A stretch of DNA of 64,000 nucleotides from assembly GCF_030817355.1 (NCBI RefSeq), contig NZ_JAUSZH010000001.1, positions 3,969,001 to 4,033,000 of the forward strand, given 5' to 3'. Source of the DNA: Streptomyces sp. V1I1. Its GTDB lineage: Bacteria; Actinomycetota; Actinomycetes; Streptomycetales; Streptomycetaceae. The number at the start of each line of letters is the position of its first letter. Within the stretch, counting starts at the first letter, position 1. The notes under the pieces are model-generated. The model saw only the letters and a list, made by a program, of their open reading frames with translations, was not told the DNA's origin and made no database searches. Below, piece by piece: positions 56,555 through 64,000 of this stretch. A program made the position numbers and the translations under genes.

Positions 56555-57544
56555 TCAGCCCCCCGCAGGCGCCACCAGCAGCACCTTGCCGACGTTCGCC
56601 CCGGCCTCCAGCACCCGATGCCCCTCCCCCGCATCCGCCATCCCCAGCTTCCGGTCCACGACCGCCCGCACCCGGCCCCCCGCGATCAGCGGCCACACAT
56701 GCTCCCGCACCGCCGCCACGATCGCCGCCTTCTCGCCCAGCGGCCGCGCCCGCAGCGACGTCGCCGTCACCGCCGCCCGCTTCCCCAGCAGCGCCGCCAG
56801 GTTCAGCTCACCCTTGACGCCACCCTGCAGCCCGATCACGGCCAGCCGGCCGTTGACCGCCAGCGCCTGCACATTCCGGTCCAGATACTTCGCGCCGACG
56901 ATGTCGAGGATGACGTCCGCCCCCGCCCCCTCCGTCGCCTTCCGCAGCTCCTCCACGAAGTCCTGCTCGCGGTAGTCGATCAGGATGTCCGCGCCCAGCT
57001 CCGCGCACCGCGCCAGCTTCTCGGGCCCGCCCGCCGTCACGGCCACCCGCGCACCCACCGCCTTGGCGAGCTGGATCGCCATCGTGCCGATCCCGCTCGC
57101 GCCCCCGTGCACCAGCAACGTTTCACCCGGCCGGAGGTGCGCGATCATGAACACGTTCGACCACACCGTCGCGGTCACCTCCGGCAGCGCCGCCGCCGTG
57201 ACCAGGTCCATCCCCTCCGGCACCGGCAGCAGCTGCCCCGCCGGAACGGCGACCTTCTCCGCGTAACCGCCGCCCGCCAGCAGCGCGCACACCTCGTCGC
57301 CCACGGCCCACCCGGAGACACCCTGCCCCAGGGCGGCGATGCGCCCCGAGCATTCAAGGCCGGGGTACGGCGACGCCCCGGGCGGCGGGTCGTAGAAACC
57401 CTGCCGCTGCAGCAGATCGGCGCGGTTGACGGCGCTCGCCACGACCTCGACGAGGACCTCCCCCTCGCCGGGTACGGGATCGGGCACCTCGGCCCACACA
57501 AGCGCCTCGGAGCCGCCAGGTTCGGGAATCGTGATCGCATACAT
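56555..57544 (-). CDS. NAD(P)H-quinone oxidoreductase (MDR family)
   Basis: A 329-residue zinc-independent quinone oxidoreductase. It has NRADLLQRQGFYDPPPGASPYPGLECSG (by region) in the catalytic domain, ALPEVTATVWSNVF, and the NADPH-binding LVHGGASGIGTMAIQLAKA near residue 150. This resembles the PIG3-like quinone oxidoreductase group. It reduces quinones or reactive enones with NADPH. It lies 25 bp downstream of the TrkA-domain gene on the same strand, suggesting cotranscription. Confidence 0.92.
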   Translation of the reverse strand: MYAITIPEPGGSEALVWAEVPDPVPGEGEVLVEVVASAVNRADLLQRQGFYDPPPGASPYPGLECSGRIAALGQGVSGWAVGDEVCALLAGGGYAEKVAVPAGQLLPVPEGMDLVTAAALPEVTATVWSNVFMIAHLRPGETLLVHGGASGIGTMAIQLAKAVGARVAVTAGGPEKLARCAELGADILIDYREQDFVEELRKATEGAGADVILDIVGAKYLDRNVQALAVNGRLAVIGLQGGVKGELNLAALLGKRAAVTATSLRARPLGEKAAIVAAVREHVWPLIAGGRVRAVVDRKLGMADAGEGHRVLEAGANVGKVLLVAPAGG

Positions 57545-57569
57545 GGCCGCGAGGCTACTCCGGAGCGGC

Positions 57570-58253
57570 CTATTCAGGGCGGTTGAGGGCTGCGCCTTCC
57601 TCGGCGCGCACGATGGTGATGAGGCGGTCCGTCAACTGCAATGGACTGGCCGCAGGATCGTCGTATCCGAGCAGCCGGTGCCCCCGCAGCACGCTCACCA
57701 CCAGGTCATCCGTCTCCCGCACGCTCCGCCCCACCTCGGCCTTTATCACCGGCCGCTCAATGAGGTCGAGCCCGCTGCCCTGCTGGATCAGGTCCTCCAT
57801 CACCGTCCCCGCACTGGGGCTGAGCACGGACAGACCCAGCAGCCGCCCGGCCGCACTGGAGCTGGTGATCACCGCGTCGGCGCCGGACTGCCGCAGCAGC
57901 GGCGCGTTCTCCTCCTCGCGCACCGCGGCGACGATTTTCGCTCCACTGTTGAGCTGCCGCGCGGTCAGCGTGACCAGCACCGCCGTGTCGTCGCGCTGCG
58001 TCGCGATGACGATCTGGCGCGCTCTTTGCACCTCGGCGCGGAGCAGCACATCACTACGGGTCGCATCACCGACCACCCCCACAAAGCCGTCGGCGTTCGC
58101 GGCCTCGATCATCTTGCTGCTGGGGTCGACGACAACTATCTGCGCTTTCTTCAGGCCCGTGGCGGTCAGCGTCTGGACCGCAGACCGACCCTTGGTGCCG
58201 AAGCCGACGATGACGGTGTGATCACGCAAGCGAAGCCTCCAACGGTTTTCCAA
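57570..58253 (-). CDS. TrkA half of a potassium channel, N-terminal pore lost
   Basis: A 227-residue protein containing only the RCK module of a K+ channel: Rossmann motif DHTVIVGFGTKGRSAVQTL (residues 11-30), VGDATRSDVLLRAEV, ATQRDDTAVLVTLTARQLN, and a TrkA-C domain ending in VVSVLRGHRLLGYDDP. Intact relatives carry two membrane helices and a TTGYGD pore in front of the NRWR segment; here the frame begins at NRWR right at the integrase junction. It has only a TTG start. It may still be translated as a soluble RCK subunit but is most simply a truncated gene. Confidence 0.85.
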   Translation of the reverse strand: MENRWRLRLRDHTVIVGFGTKGRSAVQTLTATGLKKAQIVVVDPSSKMIEAANADGFVGVVGDATRSDVLLRAEVQRARQIVIATQRDDTAVLVTLTARQLNSGAKIVAAVREEENAPLLRQSGADAVITSSSAAGRLLGLSVLSPSAGTVMEDLIQQGSGLDLIERPVIKAEVGRSVRETDDLVVSVLRGHRLLGYDDPAASPLQLTDRLITIVRAEEGAALNRPE

Positions 58254-58268
58254 AAGTAGCCTAAGAGC
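58243..58268. other. Left junction of the integrative element (probable att site)
   Basis: Similarity to K+ channels stops at about 58245-58252 (coding strand AACCGTTGG, encoding NRW), and the integrase start codon is at 58269. The crossover site must lie within this 25-bp stretch, for which accgttggaaaac-type sequence (minus strand) is a candidate core. The partner site is not visible in the window. Confidence 0.5.
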
Positions 58269-59955
58269 ATGAGCGACGATCTCGTGAAGCGGGCACGCTG
58301 GGGCAATCTTGAAGGCCAGAACTGGGCCGGTCTCGTCCGGCTTTCCTTCGAGCCTGACGACGCCCCCGGTACCGATGGGAACGACGGTACCGACACCACA
58401 GAGGCTAAGAAGGGATTCCGCCCCTTAACCGGGGCGCGACATCAGGAACCGGGACGAGCAGGAGAAGGACAGCCGCAAGTTCGTCGAGCAGCGCGGCGGG
58501 CGGTACGTCTACACCTACGAGGAGCCGGACACCAGCGCCTGGAAGCGCAAGCGGGTCCGTCTGCCAAACGGTGAGATCGGCTATCGCGTCATCCACCCTC
58601 TCTTCGAAGGCGCGTTGGACGATCTAAAGCGCGGCGTGACCCCGAACGGCGAGCGCGTTGACGGCCTGATCGTCTACGACATCGACCGGCTCGCCCGTGA
58701 CAACCGGCACCTTGAGGACGCGATCGAGGTCGTCCAGAACTTCGGCCGCCCGATCATCGACATCACGGGTTCTCTCGACCTCCTCGCCGACAAGGGCCGT
58801 ACGGTCGCGCGCATCGTGACCGCGACCAACAACAAGCAGTCGGCCGACACTGCGCGACGGGTCGCGCGTAAGCACCAGGCTCTACAACAGGCTGGAATCC
58901 CCACCGGTGGGCGGAGGCCCTTCGGATGGAAAGAGGACAAGCGAACGCTGGACCCGTACGAGTCCAAGTGGCTTCGGCAGATGGTGCATTGGCTACTGGC
59001 TGGGAAGCCGATCTCAGCCGTCATCCATGCACTGAAGAAGGCCGGAGTATCCACGGCCTCCGGGCACGAGTGGTCACGCGAGGCGATAAAGGTCGTCATG
59101 CGCAATCCACGCATGTGCGGCTACCGATCGCGCCAGGTCATCGATGTTGACCCGGTAACAGGCATGGAGAACAAGCGGCTTGAGATCGTCCTGGACGACA
59201 AGGGGAAGCCCGTCATGGGGCAGTGGAAGCCCGTGACCTCCGTGGACGAATGGGAGGCCGTGATCGAACTGCTCGGCTCGAATCCCGCTCCTGGATCTGC
59301 GCCACAACACTCGCAAGTACCTGTTGCGCGGCACGCTCCGCTGCGACCGCGACGGGTGCGGAGCCCACTTGCGGGTGACCAAGGCTCCAAAGAGCCGCAA
59401 CAAGCCAGAGGGGTACTTCTACTACACGTGCCCGAGCCGCGGCAGTGTCCCAGCCGGGTGCGGCGGAACGAAGATCGCGAGTCCGGAGACGGACAAGGCA
59501 GTTTCCATGATGGTGATCGCCAAGCACCAAGGGAGGCCGCCCAGCGGAAGGCCACACCGGAGCCCGCGCAGTGGGACAAGGAAGGGGAGTTGGCGCGGGT
59601 CAACGAAGACATTGAGGACTTGAAGCAGGCTCGCAAGTCCCGGGTCATCACGGCAGAGACCTACTTCTCCCAGCTTGCCGAGCATGGGGCTGAGAAGCGT
59701 CGCCTTGCGTCGGAGCGAAACAGGGCCCTGCGGAACAAGCACACGTCCAAGAGCCGTCCCGTGAACCTTGCCGAGGAATGGGAAGACTTCACCCTCACCG
59801 AGCAGCGCGCCTACGTCGAGGACCTGCTGATTGCCGTACTTGTCTCACCCGCAGTCGGACGCGGACGCCCCGTGCGGGACCGTTTGGCTCCGATCTGGCG
59901 TCCGAAGGGCGATCTAGGTCAGGAAGGCGACGGGGTGCCGTCGGACTCCGCGTGA
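58269..59955 (+). pseudogene. int: Large serine recombinase (integrase), at least three frameshifts
   Basis: The catalytic domain starts MSDDLVKRARWGNLEGQNWA and contains GLVRLSFEPDD, whose Ser near residue 26 is the probable nucleophile. At 58431-58434 a GGGG run shifts the frame before RDIRNRDEQEKDSRKFVEQ. The recombinase domain follows (IVYDIDRLARDNRHLEDAI, GIPTGGRRPFGWKED, EAIKVVMRNPRMCGYRSR). A second +1 shift near 59297 precedes the zinc ribbon (LRCDRDGCGAHL ... YTCPSRGSVPAGCGG). A -1 shift near 59533 restores the frame for the coiled coil and end. Restored length about 560 residues. Not functional as read. Confidence 0.88.
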
Positions 59956-60089
59956 CGTCCGGGAGACGGCAAGCAGGATGAGGGGCGACGGGTATGCCGA
60001 GGATCGCATTTACCCGTCGCCAGTCGGTATCCGACCACGCAGGAGCGTTCCGCGCCTGCTCCCGGGCCCATGCCCAGTCGTCCTCACCT
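59956..60089 (-). pseudogene. Fragment of a small element-borne gene
   Basis: Immediately after the rep stop the minus strand encodes EDDWAWAREQARNAPAWSDT then DWRRVNAILGIPVAP, a pattern common in small helical proteins of Streptomyces elements. No start codon in this frame follows the rep stop, so it is either translated from an atypical codon or a remnant. It ends opposite the integrase 3' end. Confidence 0.35.
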
Positions 60090-60797
60090 TCAAGACGTAG
60101 TCCCACTGGACCACCGCCCCTCGGGGCTTCCCAGCTCACTGCGGCTGATCTCCCGGTTACGGGCAAGGTCTTCAGCGATCCCCGCAGCGATGCGGGCAGC
60201 GCCTGCGGTGTGCCCGGAACCGATGTAGCGCCAGTTGGCAGTGGTGGCACTGCCGAGAATGTCGAGCGTTCCGCCCTGCCTCTGGTGCTCCGCTCGGTCG
60301 GCACGAAGCACGCCGTACGTCGTGGATTAGGCGCGGGATTTGGTGAGGATGTGGCCTCGGTATCCGAGGGTGTGGGCCCAGGCCCGGAGCCGCAGGGGGC
60401 GCGAATTCCGGCAGCCCGCCGAGGCGCCAGCAGGCGTGCGTGAGGGATCGCAGGTGTGAGGAGACCGGAGAGGTCTCGATGTCGTCGGCGGAGGTCAGTC
60501 GGTAGTCGGTGCCGGTGGCTGTGTCGGCCGCTCCTTTGGTGACGTACTTGGCCACGTAGGCGGCGACCGCGTCATCGGCGAGCCCGTCGCCGTCGTCGAA
60601 CGCTCGCAGCGGCCGGGCGTCGAACTGGGCACCCCATCGCAGGGCATGTTCGCCGGTGGCCGGGCTGTAGGGGGTGTGGACGGTGACGGCGCGTGCGGCT
60701 GTGCGTACGGCGGTGGTGAGCGCGTCGGTGGTTGCCCAGGGTGGTGGGGGGTCGTGGTAGTGACGGCGCAAGGCTCCGTCTCACGATCCTGTGGCAC
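60090..60797 (-). pseudogene. Replication initiator (RepSA-like), truncated and disrupted
   Basis: The frame begins abruptly at HYHDPPPPWATTDALTTAVR and continues with ALRWGAQFDARPL and DDAVAAYVAKYVTKGAADTA, the conserved middle of AICE/rolling-circle Rep proteins. After LPEFAP a run of five C (60395-60399 as G) shifts the frame to LRLRAWAHTLGYRGHILTKS; then a TAA (60327-60329) replaces a Tyr codon. The rest (GVLRADRAEHQRQ, LGSATTANWRYIGSGHTAG) runs to the stop at 60090. The whole N-terminal half, including the expected HUH motif, is absent, so it is dead. Confidence 0.8.
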
Positions 60798-60839
60798 TTC
60801 CTCAATGCTCCGAACCGTCGGCCGGCTACCCCGTGCAGG

Positions 60840-61241
60840 CTACGCGTTCCGTGCGTCGGCGAGCTTGTCCAGTTCGCGCATCGCCTCGGCGTGAGCGCTC
60901 ATCCGGCTACTCACACTGCCGCTCGTGAAGAGCGCCACACCAGCGACCGACACCGGCACGGACAGCCCGAGCACAGCAAGGGCTTCGGGCCAGTCGCGTT
61001 CGTTCTGACACCAATCACGCCTTTGCAGGCCTTCGTTGGCCGTACCAAACTCGGTCAACAACCGTGACTCGCACTCCGCGGGGTAACGGTCGCCGGGCTC
61101 CTCATCGACCTCGTACGGCGTGAGCAGCAACAGGGCACACCATGTCCACTGGAGCGCCGCCACAGCCAACAGAGCGATACCCCAGGCGCGTATCCGCCGG
61201 GCCGAGTCGCGGAAGTCGAGGTCGTACTCACGTGATCGCAT
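60840..61241 (-). CDS. Small membrane protein, function unknown
   Basis: A 133-residue protein. Two hydrophobic segments (IRAWGIALLAVAALQWTWCA region and ALAVLGLSVPVSVAGVALFT) flank an acidic outer loop with three Cys (PAECESRL and RDWCQNE). A basic N-terminus and helical charged C-terminus are cytoplasmic. The layout suggests a paired-helix membrane protein with an outer disulfide. It is element cargo or flanking host gene; no family recognised. Confidence 0.6.
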   Translation of the reverse strand: MRSREYDLDFRDSARRIRAWGIALLAVAALQWTWCALLLLTPYEVDEEPGDRYPAECESRLLTEFGTANEGLQRRDWCQNERDWPEALAVLGLSVPVSVAGVALFTSGSVSSRMSAHAEAMRELDKLADARNA

Positions 61242-61403
61242 GGCAGACGAATCTAGCAGCGGGGTTATCGCAGCTAGGCGGGCGCCCGCCAGGCTCCTCC
61301 CTGAGTCCGTCTCACGTGACGTTGTCTCTGGCGTGCGAACCGAACAAGGTCAGGCGAGACGGAGGCAAGGTGTCATGAGACGAGACACAGGGTCTTCGTG
61401 AGG

Positions 61404-61671
61404 TCAGTACGGCCGCGGGATCTCGTGCTCTTCCCAGTGCCGCGGTGTAGCGCGTCAGGAGCGCGTCGAGGTCGGCCAGCAGGAGGCCAGCGGTTTCCCG
61501 GGCCCCGGCCACATCGCCCTGGTCGAAGGCTTCCACCACTTCGGCAACGTCGCTGCGGAGGATGGAGAGAGAGTCACCCTGGATCAGTACACCGGGAAAT
61601 CGGCGGCCGGGCCGGCGCACCACAGCGTTGTTGCCACCGTCCGTGAACAGCTCAGCCTCGACTCGTTCCAC
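61404..61671 (-). pseudogene. DUF6959-like small protein, one frameshift near the C-terminus
   Basis: From GTG at 61671: VERVEAELFTDGGNNAVVRR, then RRFPGVLIQGDSLSILRSDV and AGLLLADLDALLTRYTAAL, matching a small family recognised as DUF6959-like. A CCC run at 61433-61435 (GGG on the coding strand, expected GG) shifts the frame; with one base removed the tail reads EEHEIPRPY and stops at 61404. Intact length would be about 88 residues. As written it reads on to 61312. An upstream ATG at 61749 would add an unrelated leader. Confidence 0.6.
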
Positions 61672-61804
61672 TATGGCATCCAACCTGACATCACCGTCTG
61701 ACTGTGAGGATGCCGATGGCGCCGCCCCGGGGGTCTGACTCGCTGGCACAGACGCGACCGCACGGTGCTCGCCAACTAAAATCGAACAGACGTACCATTC
61801 TGGT

Positions 61805-62155
61805 GTGGCTGAAACGTACGACTTCCCCGACGATCTCCGTGCCGCGCAGTTCGACCTGCACCGGACGCGTGCTGAGTACGCGGCGCTGTGTCGTACCTTG
61901 CCCTGGTCGGTGACCCCGGAGCCCGGCTGGACGAGCGAGAAGCACGTACTCGGCGACCGAGTCGTGTCCTTTCCCGACAGCCCCGGCTACACCACGGAAC
62001 AGACAGCGGAGGTAGAGCGGCTGCGCCGGCGGCTGCTCGATCTGTCGGTCACGGTGAGCACGCATCCGTACTGGGCGACCCTGACGGCGGACGTGGTCGA
62101 TGCGCGGATGGCTCTCAAGCACGCCCATCAGCAGGCCGAGGACAAGGCGGCGTAG
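61805..62155 (+). CDS. Small hypothetical protein of the element (first of three)
   Basis: A 116-residue protein from GTG 61805: VAETYDFPDDLRAAQFDLHR. It is strongly helical and charged (EVERLRRRLLDLSVTVSTHP, ADVVDARMALKHAHQQAEDK) with a central WSVTPEPGWTSEKHVLGD loop. Similar proteins are seen in Streptomyces elements, usually unnamed. It precedes the DUF6233-like gene by 6 bp. Confidence 0.72.
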   Translation: MAETYDFPDDLRAAQFDLHRTRAEYAALCRTLPWSVTPEPGWTSEKHVLGDRVVSFPDSPGYTTEQTAEVERLRRRLLDLSVTVSTHPYWATLTADVVDARMALKHAHQQAEDKAA

Positions 62156-62161
62156 ACCGTC

Positions 62162-62488
62162 ATGGCCGAGCGCCCACCATCGCGGCTGGAACTTCTGCGC
62201 TTCCTGGAGCGGGTCCAGCTTCAACAGCACCAGCAGACAAAACGCTGGCTGGAGCAAGAGGAGGACCGAGCCCTGCGTGCTGCCCACGTTCCGCCACCAC
62301 TGCCGGAGTGGAAGATCGAGATGAGCCGCGGCGGGCGACACGCCATCGCCGTCCATACCGGGGACTGCACGCACGGCGGCGCACCGCGGGCCAATCCGAT
62401 CAGCCGCGAGCAGGCACTCGCCGCAGTCGCCGCGCACGTCGAACCCTGCACGATCTGCCGCCCCGACCGAGACCTCGGAACGTTGTGA
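62162..62488 (+). CDS. DUF6233-like protein
   Basis: A 108-residue protein. The N-terminal helix PPSRLELLRFLERVQLQQHQ continues with Gln/Arg, and the second half has RHAIAVHTGDCTHGG and VAAHVEPCTICRPDRDLG with three Cys and several His, suggesting a small metal-binding or nucleic-acid-binding fold. The pattern corresponds to the Streptomyces DUF6233 family. Its stop overlaps the next GTG (GTGA), giving translational coupling. Confidence 0.75.
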   Translation: MAERPPSRLELLRFLERVQLQQHQQTKRWLEQEEDRALRAAHVPPPLPEWKIEMSRGGRHAIAVHTGDCTHGGAPRANPISREQALAAVAAHVEPCTICRPDRDLGTL

Positions 62489-62739
62489 CCGGCCACCCGC
62501 CGCAGCCCGGAGACATGAGAAGCGCACCGATCGTTGTGCACCGGATCTCCGCAACCGTCGGCCGGCGAGTCACCGTGCGGGACCGGATCATGGGCCTGGC
62601 CCACTCCGACCGGGACCTACTGGAGTTCCTCCGCCAAGCAGGCCTGCCCGACGCTGAGGAGCTCCTGGACGACCCGACTTGGGTCGAGTGGGGTGGCGGC
62701 AGGGCGCACGAGTACAAGCCGGACGATCCTCCGAGCTGA
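62485..62739 (+). CDS. Small hypothetical protein coupled to the DUF6233-like gene
   Basis: An 84-residue frame from GTG 62485 (or 74 residues from ATG 62515): VHRISATVGRRVTVRDRIMG, LAHSDRDLLEFLRQAG, then DDPTWVEWGGGRAHEYKPDD. Acidic C-terminal half with an unusual WVEWGGG motif. The GTG overlaps the preceding stop by 4 bp. No family name recognised. Confidence 0.62.
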   Translation: MTGHPPQPGDMRSAPIVVHRISATVGRRVTVRDRIMGLAHSDRDLLEFLRQAGLPDAEELLDDPTWVEWGGGRAHEYKPDDPPS

Positions 62740-62967
62740 GCGCCGTCCCCTTGGCCCACACACGAAACCGCCGCCGTCTCAGTTTCCGTCTCCTTCAGCC
62801 GCGTTCACCATCGTTCAGACGCGACCCAGTCCAAGTCCCGCTGCACCAGTCGCACCGCCATGGCCCCAGGTGAACGACCCTGGACATGCCCCTCAGCGAC
62901 ACCAACAGACTTGAAAAGCTTCGATGCCGTGTGGTCGACAGCCGAGCCGGTAGAGGGAGAGTGAGCC

Positions 62968-63438
62968 ATGGCACGGACCGAGTACTTCGACGACCCCAAT
63001 GCCCCCAAGCCGAACAGTTTGGTTGTCGCAGCGTCCGCAGACGTGACCGACGAGACGGGGCGCATCCTTCTCCAACGACGCCGTGACAACGAACTCTGGG
63101 CACTGCCCGGCGGCGGCATAGACATGAGCGATTCGCTGCCCGGCACGGCTGTACGGGAGGTCAAAGAAGAGACGGGCCTCGATGTGGAGATCACGGGTCT
63201 TGTCGGCACGTACACGGACCCCCGCCACGTGATCGCCTACACGGACGGCGAGGTGCGCCGTCAGTCCAACGTCTGCTTCACGGCACGCGTGGTTGGCGGT
63301 CGACTCGCCATCTCTGACGAGTCCACGGAACTACGGTTCGTGTCGCCGGAGGAGCTCGAAGCGCTGCCCATGCACCACACACAGCGGCTGCGGATCCAGC
63401 ACTTTCTGGAGCACCGAGAGCGGCCGTACCTCGGCTAG
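62968..63438 (+). CDS. NUDIX hydrolase
   Basis: A 156-residue NUDIX protein. The Nudix box is GGGIDMSDSLPGTAVREVKE followed by ETGLDVEI, matching Gx5Ex7REUxEExGU except Ser in place of the first Glu, at about residues 48-70. A strand LLQRRRDNELWALPG precedes it. NUDIX genes are regular cargo of AICEs. The usual reaction is cleavage of a nucleoside diphosphate linked to X. The start follows AGGGAGAG closely. The 228 bp upstream has no obvious gene. Confidence 0.9.
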   Translation: MARTEYFDDPNAPKPNSLVVAASADVTDETGRILLQRRRDNELWALPGGGIDMSDSLPGTAVREVKEETGLDVEITGLVGTYTDPRHVIAYTDGEVRRQSNVCFTARVVGGRLAISDESTELRFVSPEELEALPMHHTQRLRIQHFLEHRERPYLG

Positions 63439-63669
63439 TGAAAACGTGCGGCGCAGTAGCGAGGCCACCGAGCAAAACGAGCTGCGGCTACGCCACCGGA
63501 CGCTCACGTATCGAGTGGACGTCCGCCGGCGACAACGCCCTCTCGCTCCTACCGGGCCAGAGCCATGGCGAGCTCAGATCAAGCCTCCCGCATGCACACC
63601 ATTCGCCGGTCCAGTACGGAAGCATGGTCGGCATGCTGAATGAACGGATCACTGCACGCGAGAGCCAGT
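63439..63669. other. Right boundary region of the element, no clear gene
   Basis: 231 bp between the NUDIX stop and the K+ channel start. An in-frame stretch of about 78 codons exists but lacks coding character. It should contain the channel promoter and may contain the right end of the element. Confidence 0.5.
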
Positions 63670-64000
63670 CATGAAAGACGAGACGCAGTCGGCCGAGACG
63701 CGAAGACTCTCGGTTTTCCGGTCCCTCTGGTCCGGCACCCGGTCTGGGGGCCAGGTCGACGCTGACGCTGCCCGCACCGTCGTCATGCCGGTCATGGGCG
63801 TGGTGCCTCCACTTCAGCAAGTCCTACGACGCCTCACCATGGCCCTGGGCGTGCTGCTGGCGACAGTGGCCATCGTCTACGTCGATCGCGGCGGCTACCA
63901 CGACAATGCCAACGACTCGGTTGATCTTCTCGACGCCTTTTACTACGCGACAGTCACCCTCTCCACCACCGGATACGGCGACATCGTTCCGCATAGCGAT
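63670..64000 (+). CDS. Potassium channel, N-terminal pore half, cut by window edge
   Basis: 110 residues from ATG 63670 with no stop before the window end. After about 60 cytoplasmic residues (ending VVPPLQQVLRRLTMALG) comes a first membrane helix (ALGVLLATVAIVYV), then the YHDNANDSVDLLDAFYYATV segment and the selectivity filter TLSTTGYGDIVP. This is a two-helix, one-pore K+ channel of the kind that continues into a TrkA/RCK module. The left fragment at 57570-58253 is exactly the missing RCK type of module but on the opposite strand. Whether this copy is complete beyond the window is unknown. Confidence 0.9.

Larger units (their letters stand above)
58254..63669. mobile_element. Degraded AICE-like integrative element
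   Basis: The segment between the two K+ channel pieces holds a serine integrase, a RepSA-type replication-initiator remnant, small accessory genes (DUF6233-, DUF6959-like) and a NUDIX hydrolase. Rep plus NUDIX plus small genes is typical of actinomycete integrative and conjugative elements. The transfer genes (FtsK-like Tra, Spd) are absent, and integrase and rep are both disrupted, so it cannot move by itself. The right boundary is uncertain: similarity to host sequence resumes at the channel start, 63670. Confidence 0.7.

Noticed and set aside
59994..60443. A + strand gene of 149 codons
   Set aside because: It is antisense to the recognisable rep remnant and has no family features.
58254..63669. 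Simple insertion of the element into one K+ channel gene
   Set aside because: The flanking channel halves lie on opposite strands, which plain site-specific integration cannot produce.

Overview
The window is chromosomal DNA from a Streptomyces (very high GC, strong third-position GC bias, frequent GTG/TTG starts, TetR/GntR/PadR regulators, PASTA-type Ser/Thr kinases, mycothiol-type enzyme, SpoIIE phosphatases, bacterial proteasome activator). The gene order metG - L,D-transpeptidase - aspS - SpoIIE phosphatase ... D,D-carboxypeptidase - bkd operon - Ser/Thr kinases - PadR/ABC exporter - bpa - quinone oxidoreductase - K+ channel looks like conserved chromosome core. No rRNA, tRNA or CRISPR array was recognised.

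Layout. 1-9.4 kb: metabolic and membrane genes (MBL hydrolase with a divergent TetR, EEP hydrolase, two MDR oxidoreductases/transporters), a 340-bp tandem-repeat tract, and a frameshifted amine oxidase. 9.6-22.8 kb: amino-acid permease, PhoX-type phosphatase behind a candidate PHO box, VWA protein, an OmpR/HK two-component pair, metG, a lipoprotein L,D-transpeptidase and aspS. 23-33.6 kb: two SpoIIE-type phosphatases, AI-2E permease, a stand-alone MASE1 protein, pirin, SseB, acyl-CoA dehydrogenase and M18 aminopeptidase. 33.6-41.4 kb: a 177-bp MITE-like repeat, thioredoxin/NHL protein, LURP-one protein, nitrilase, MDMPI-family protein, MFS/GntR operon, D,D-carboxypeptidase. 41.5-58.2 kb: bkd operon (E1a-E1b-E2), phosphotransferase, two divergent Ser/Thr kinases, leaderless-looking PadR gene with an ABC/FtsX exporter, bpa, quinone oxidoreductase and the TrkA half of a K+ channel.

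58.25-63.67 kb is a degraded integrative element of the actinomycete AICE type: a frameshifted large serine integrase directly at the left junction, a truncated replication-initiator pseudogene, small accessory genes and a NUDIX hydrolase. It is bracketed by two pieces of the same kind of K+ channel: the C-terminal TrkA half on the left (- strand) and an N-terminal pore half on the right (+ strand, running off the window). The halves point away from each other, so a simple insertion cannot explain them; an integrase-linked inversion or a second channel copy is needed. This is the most interesting structure in the window.

A second theme is a run of single-base frameshifts, mostly one extra base in a G or C run: amine oxidase, bpa (which loses its conserved C-terminal GPYL motif), integrase, rep, and a DUF6959-like gene. 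They may be real decay in the element, but their occurrence in core genes such as bpa raises the possibility of homopolymer sequencing errors.
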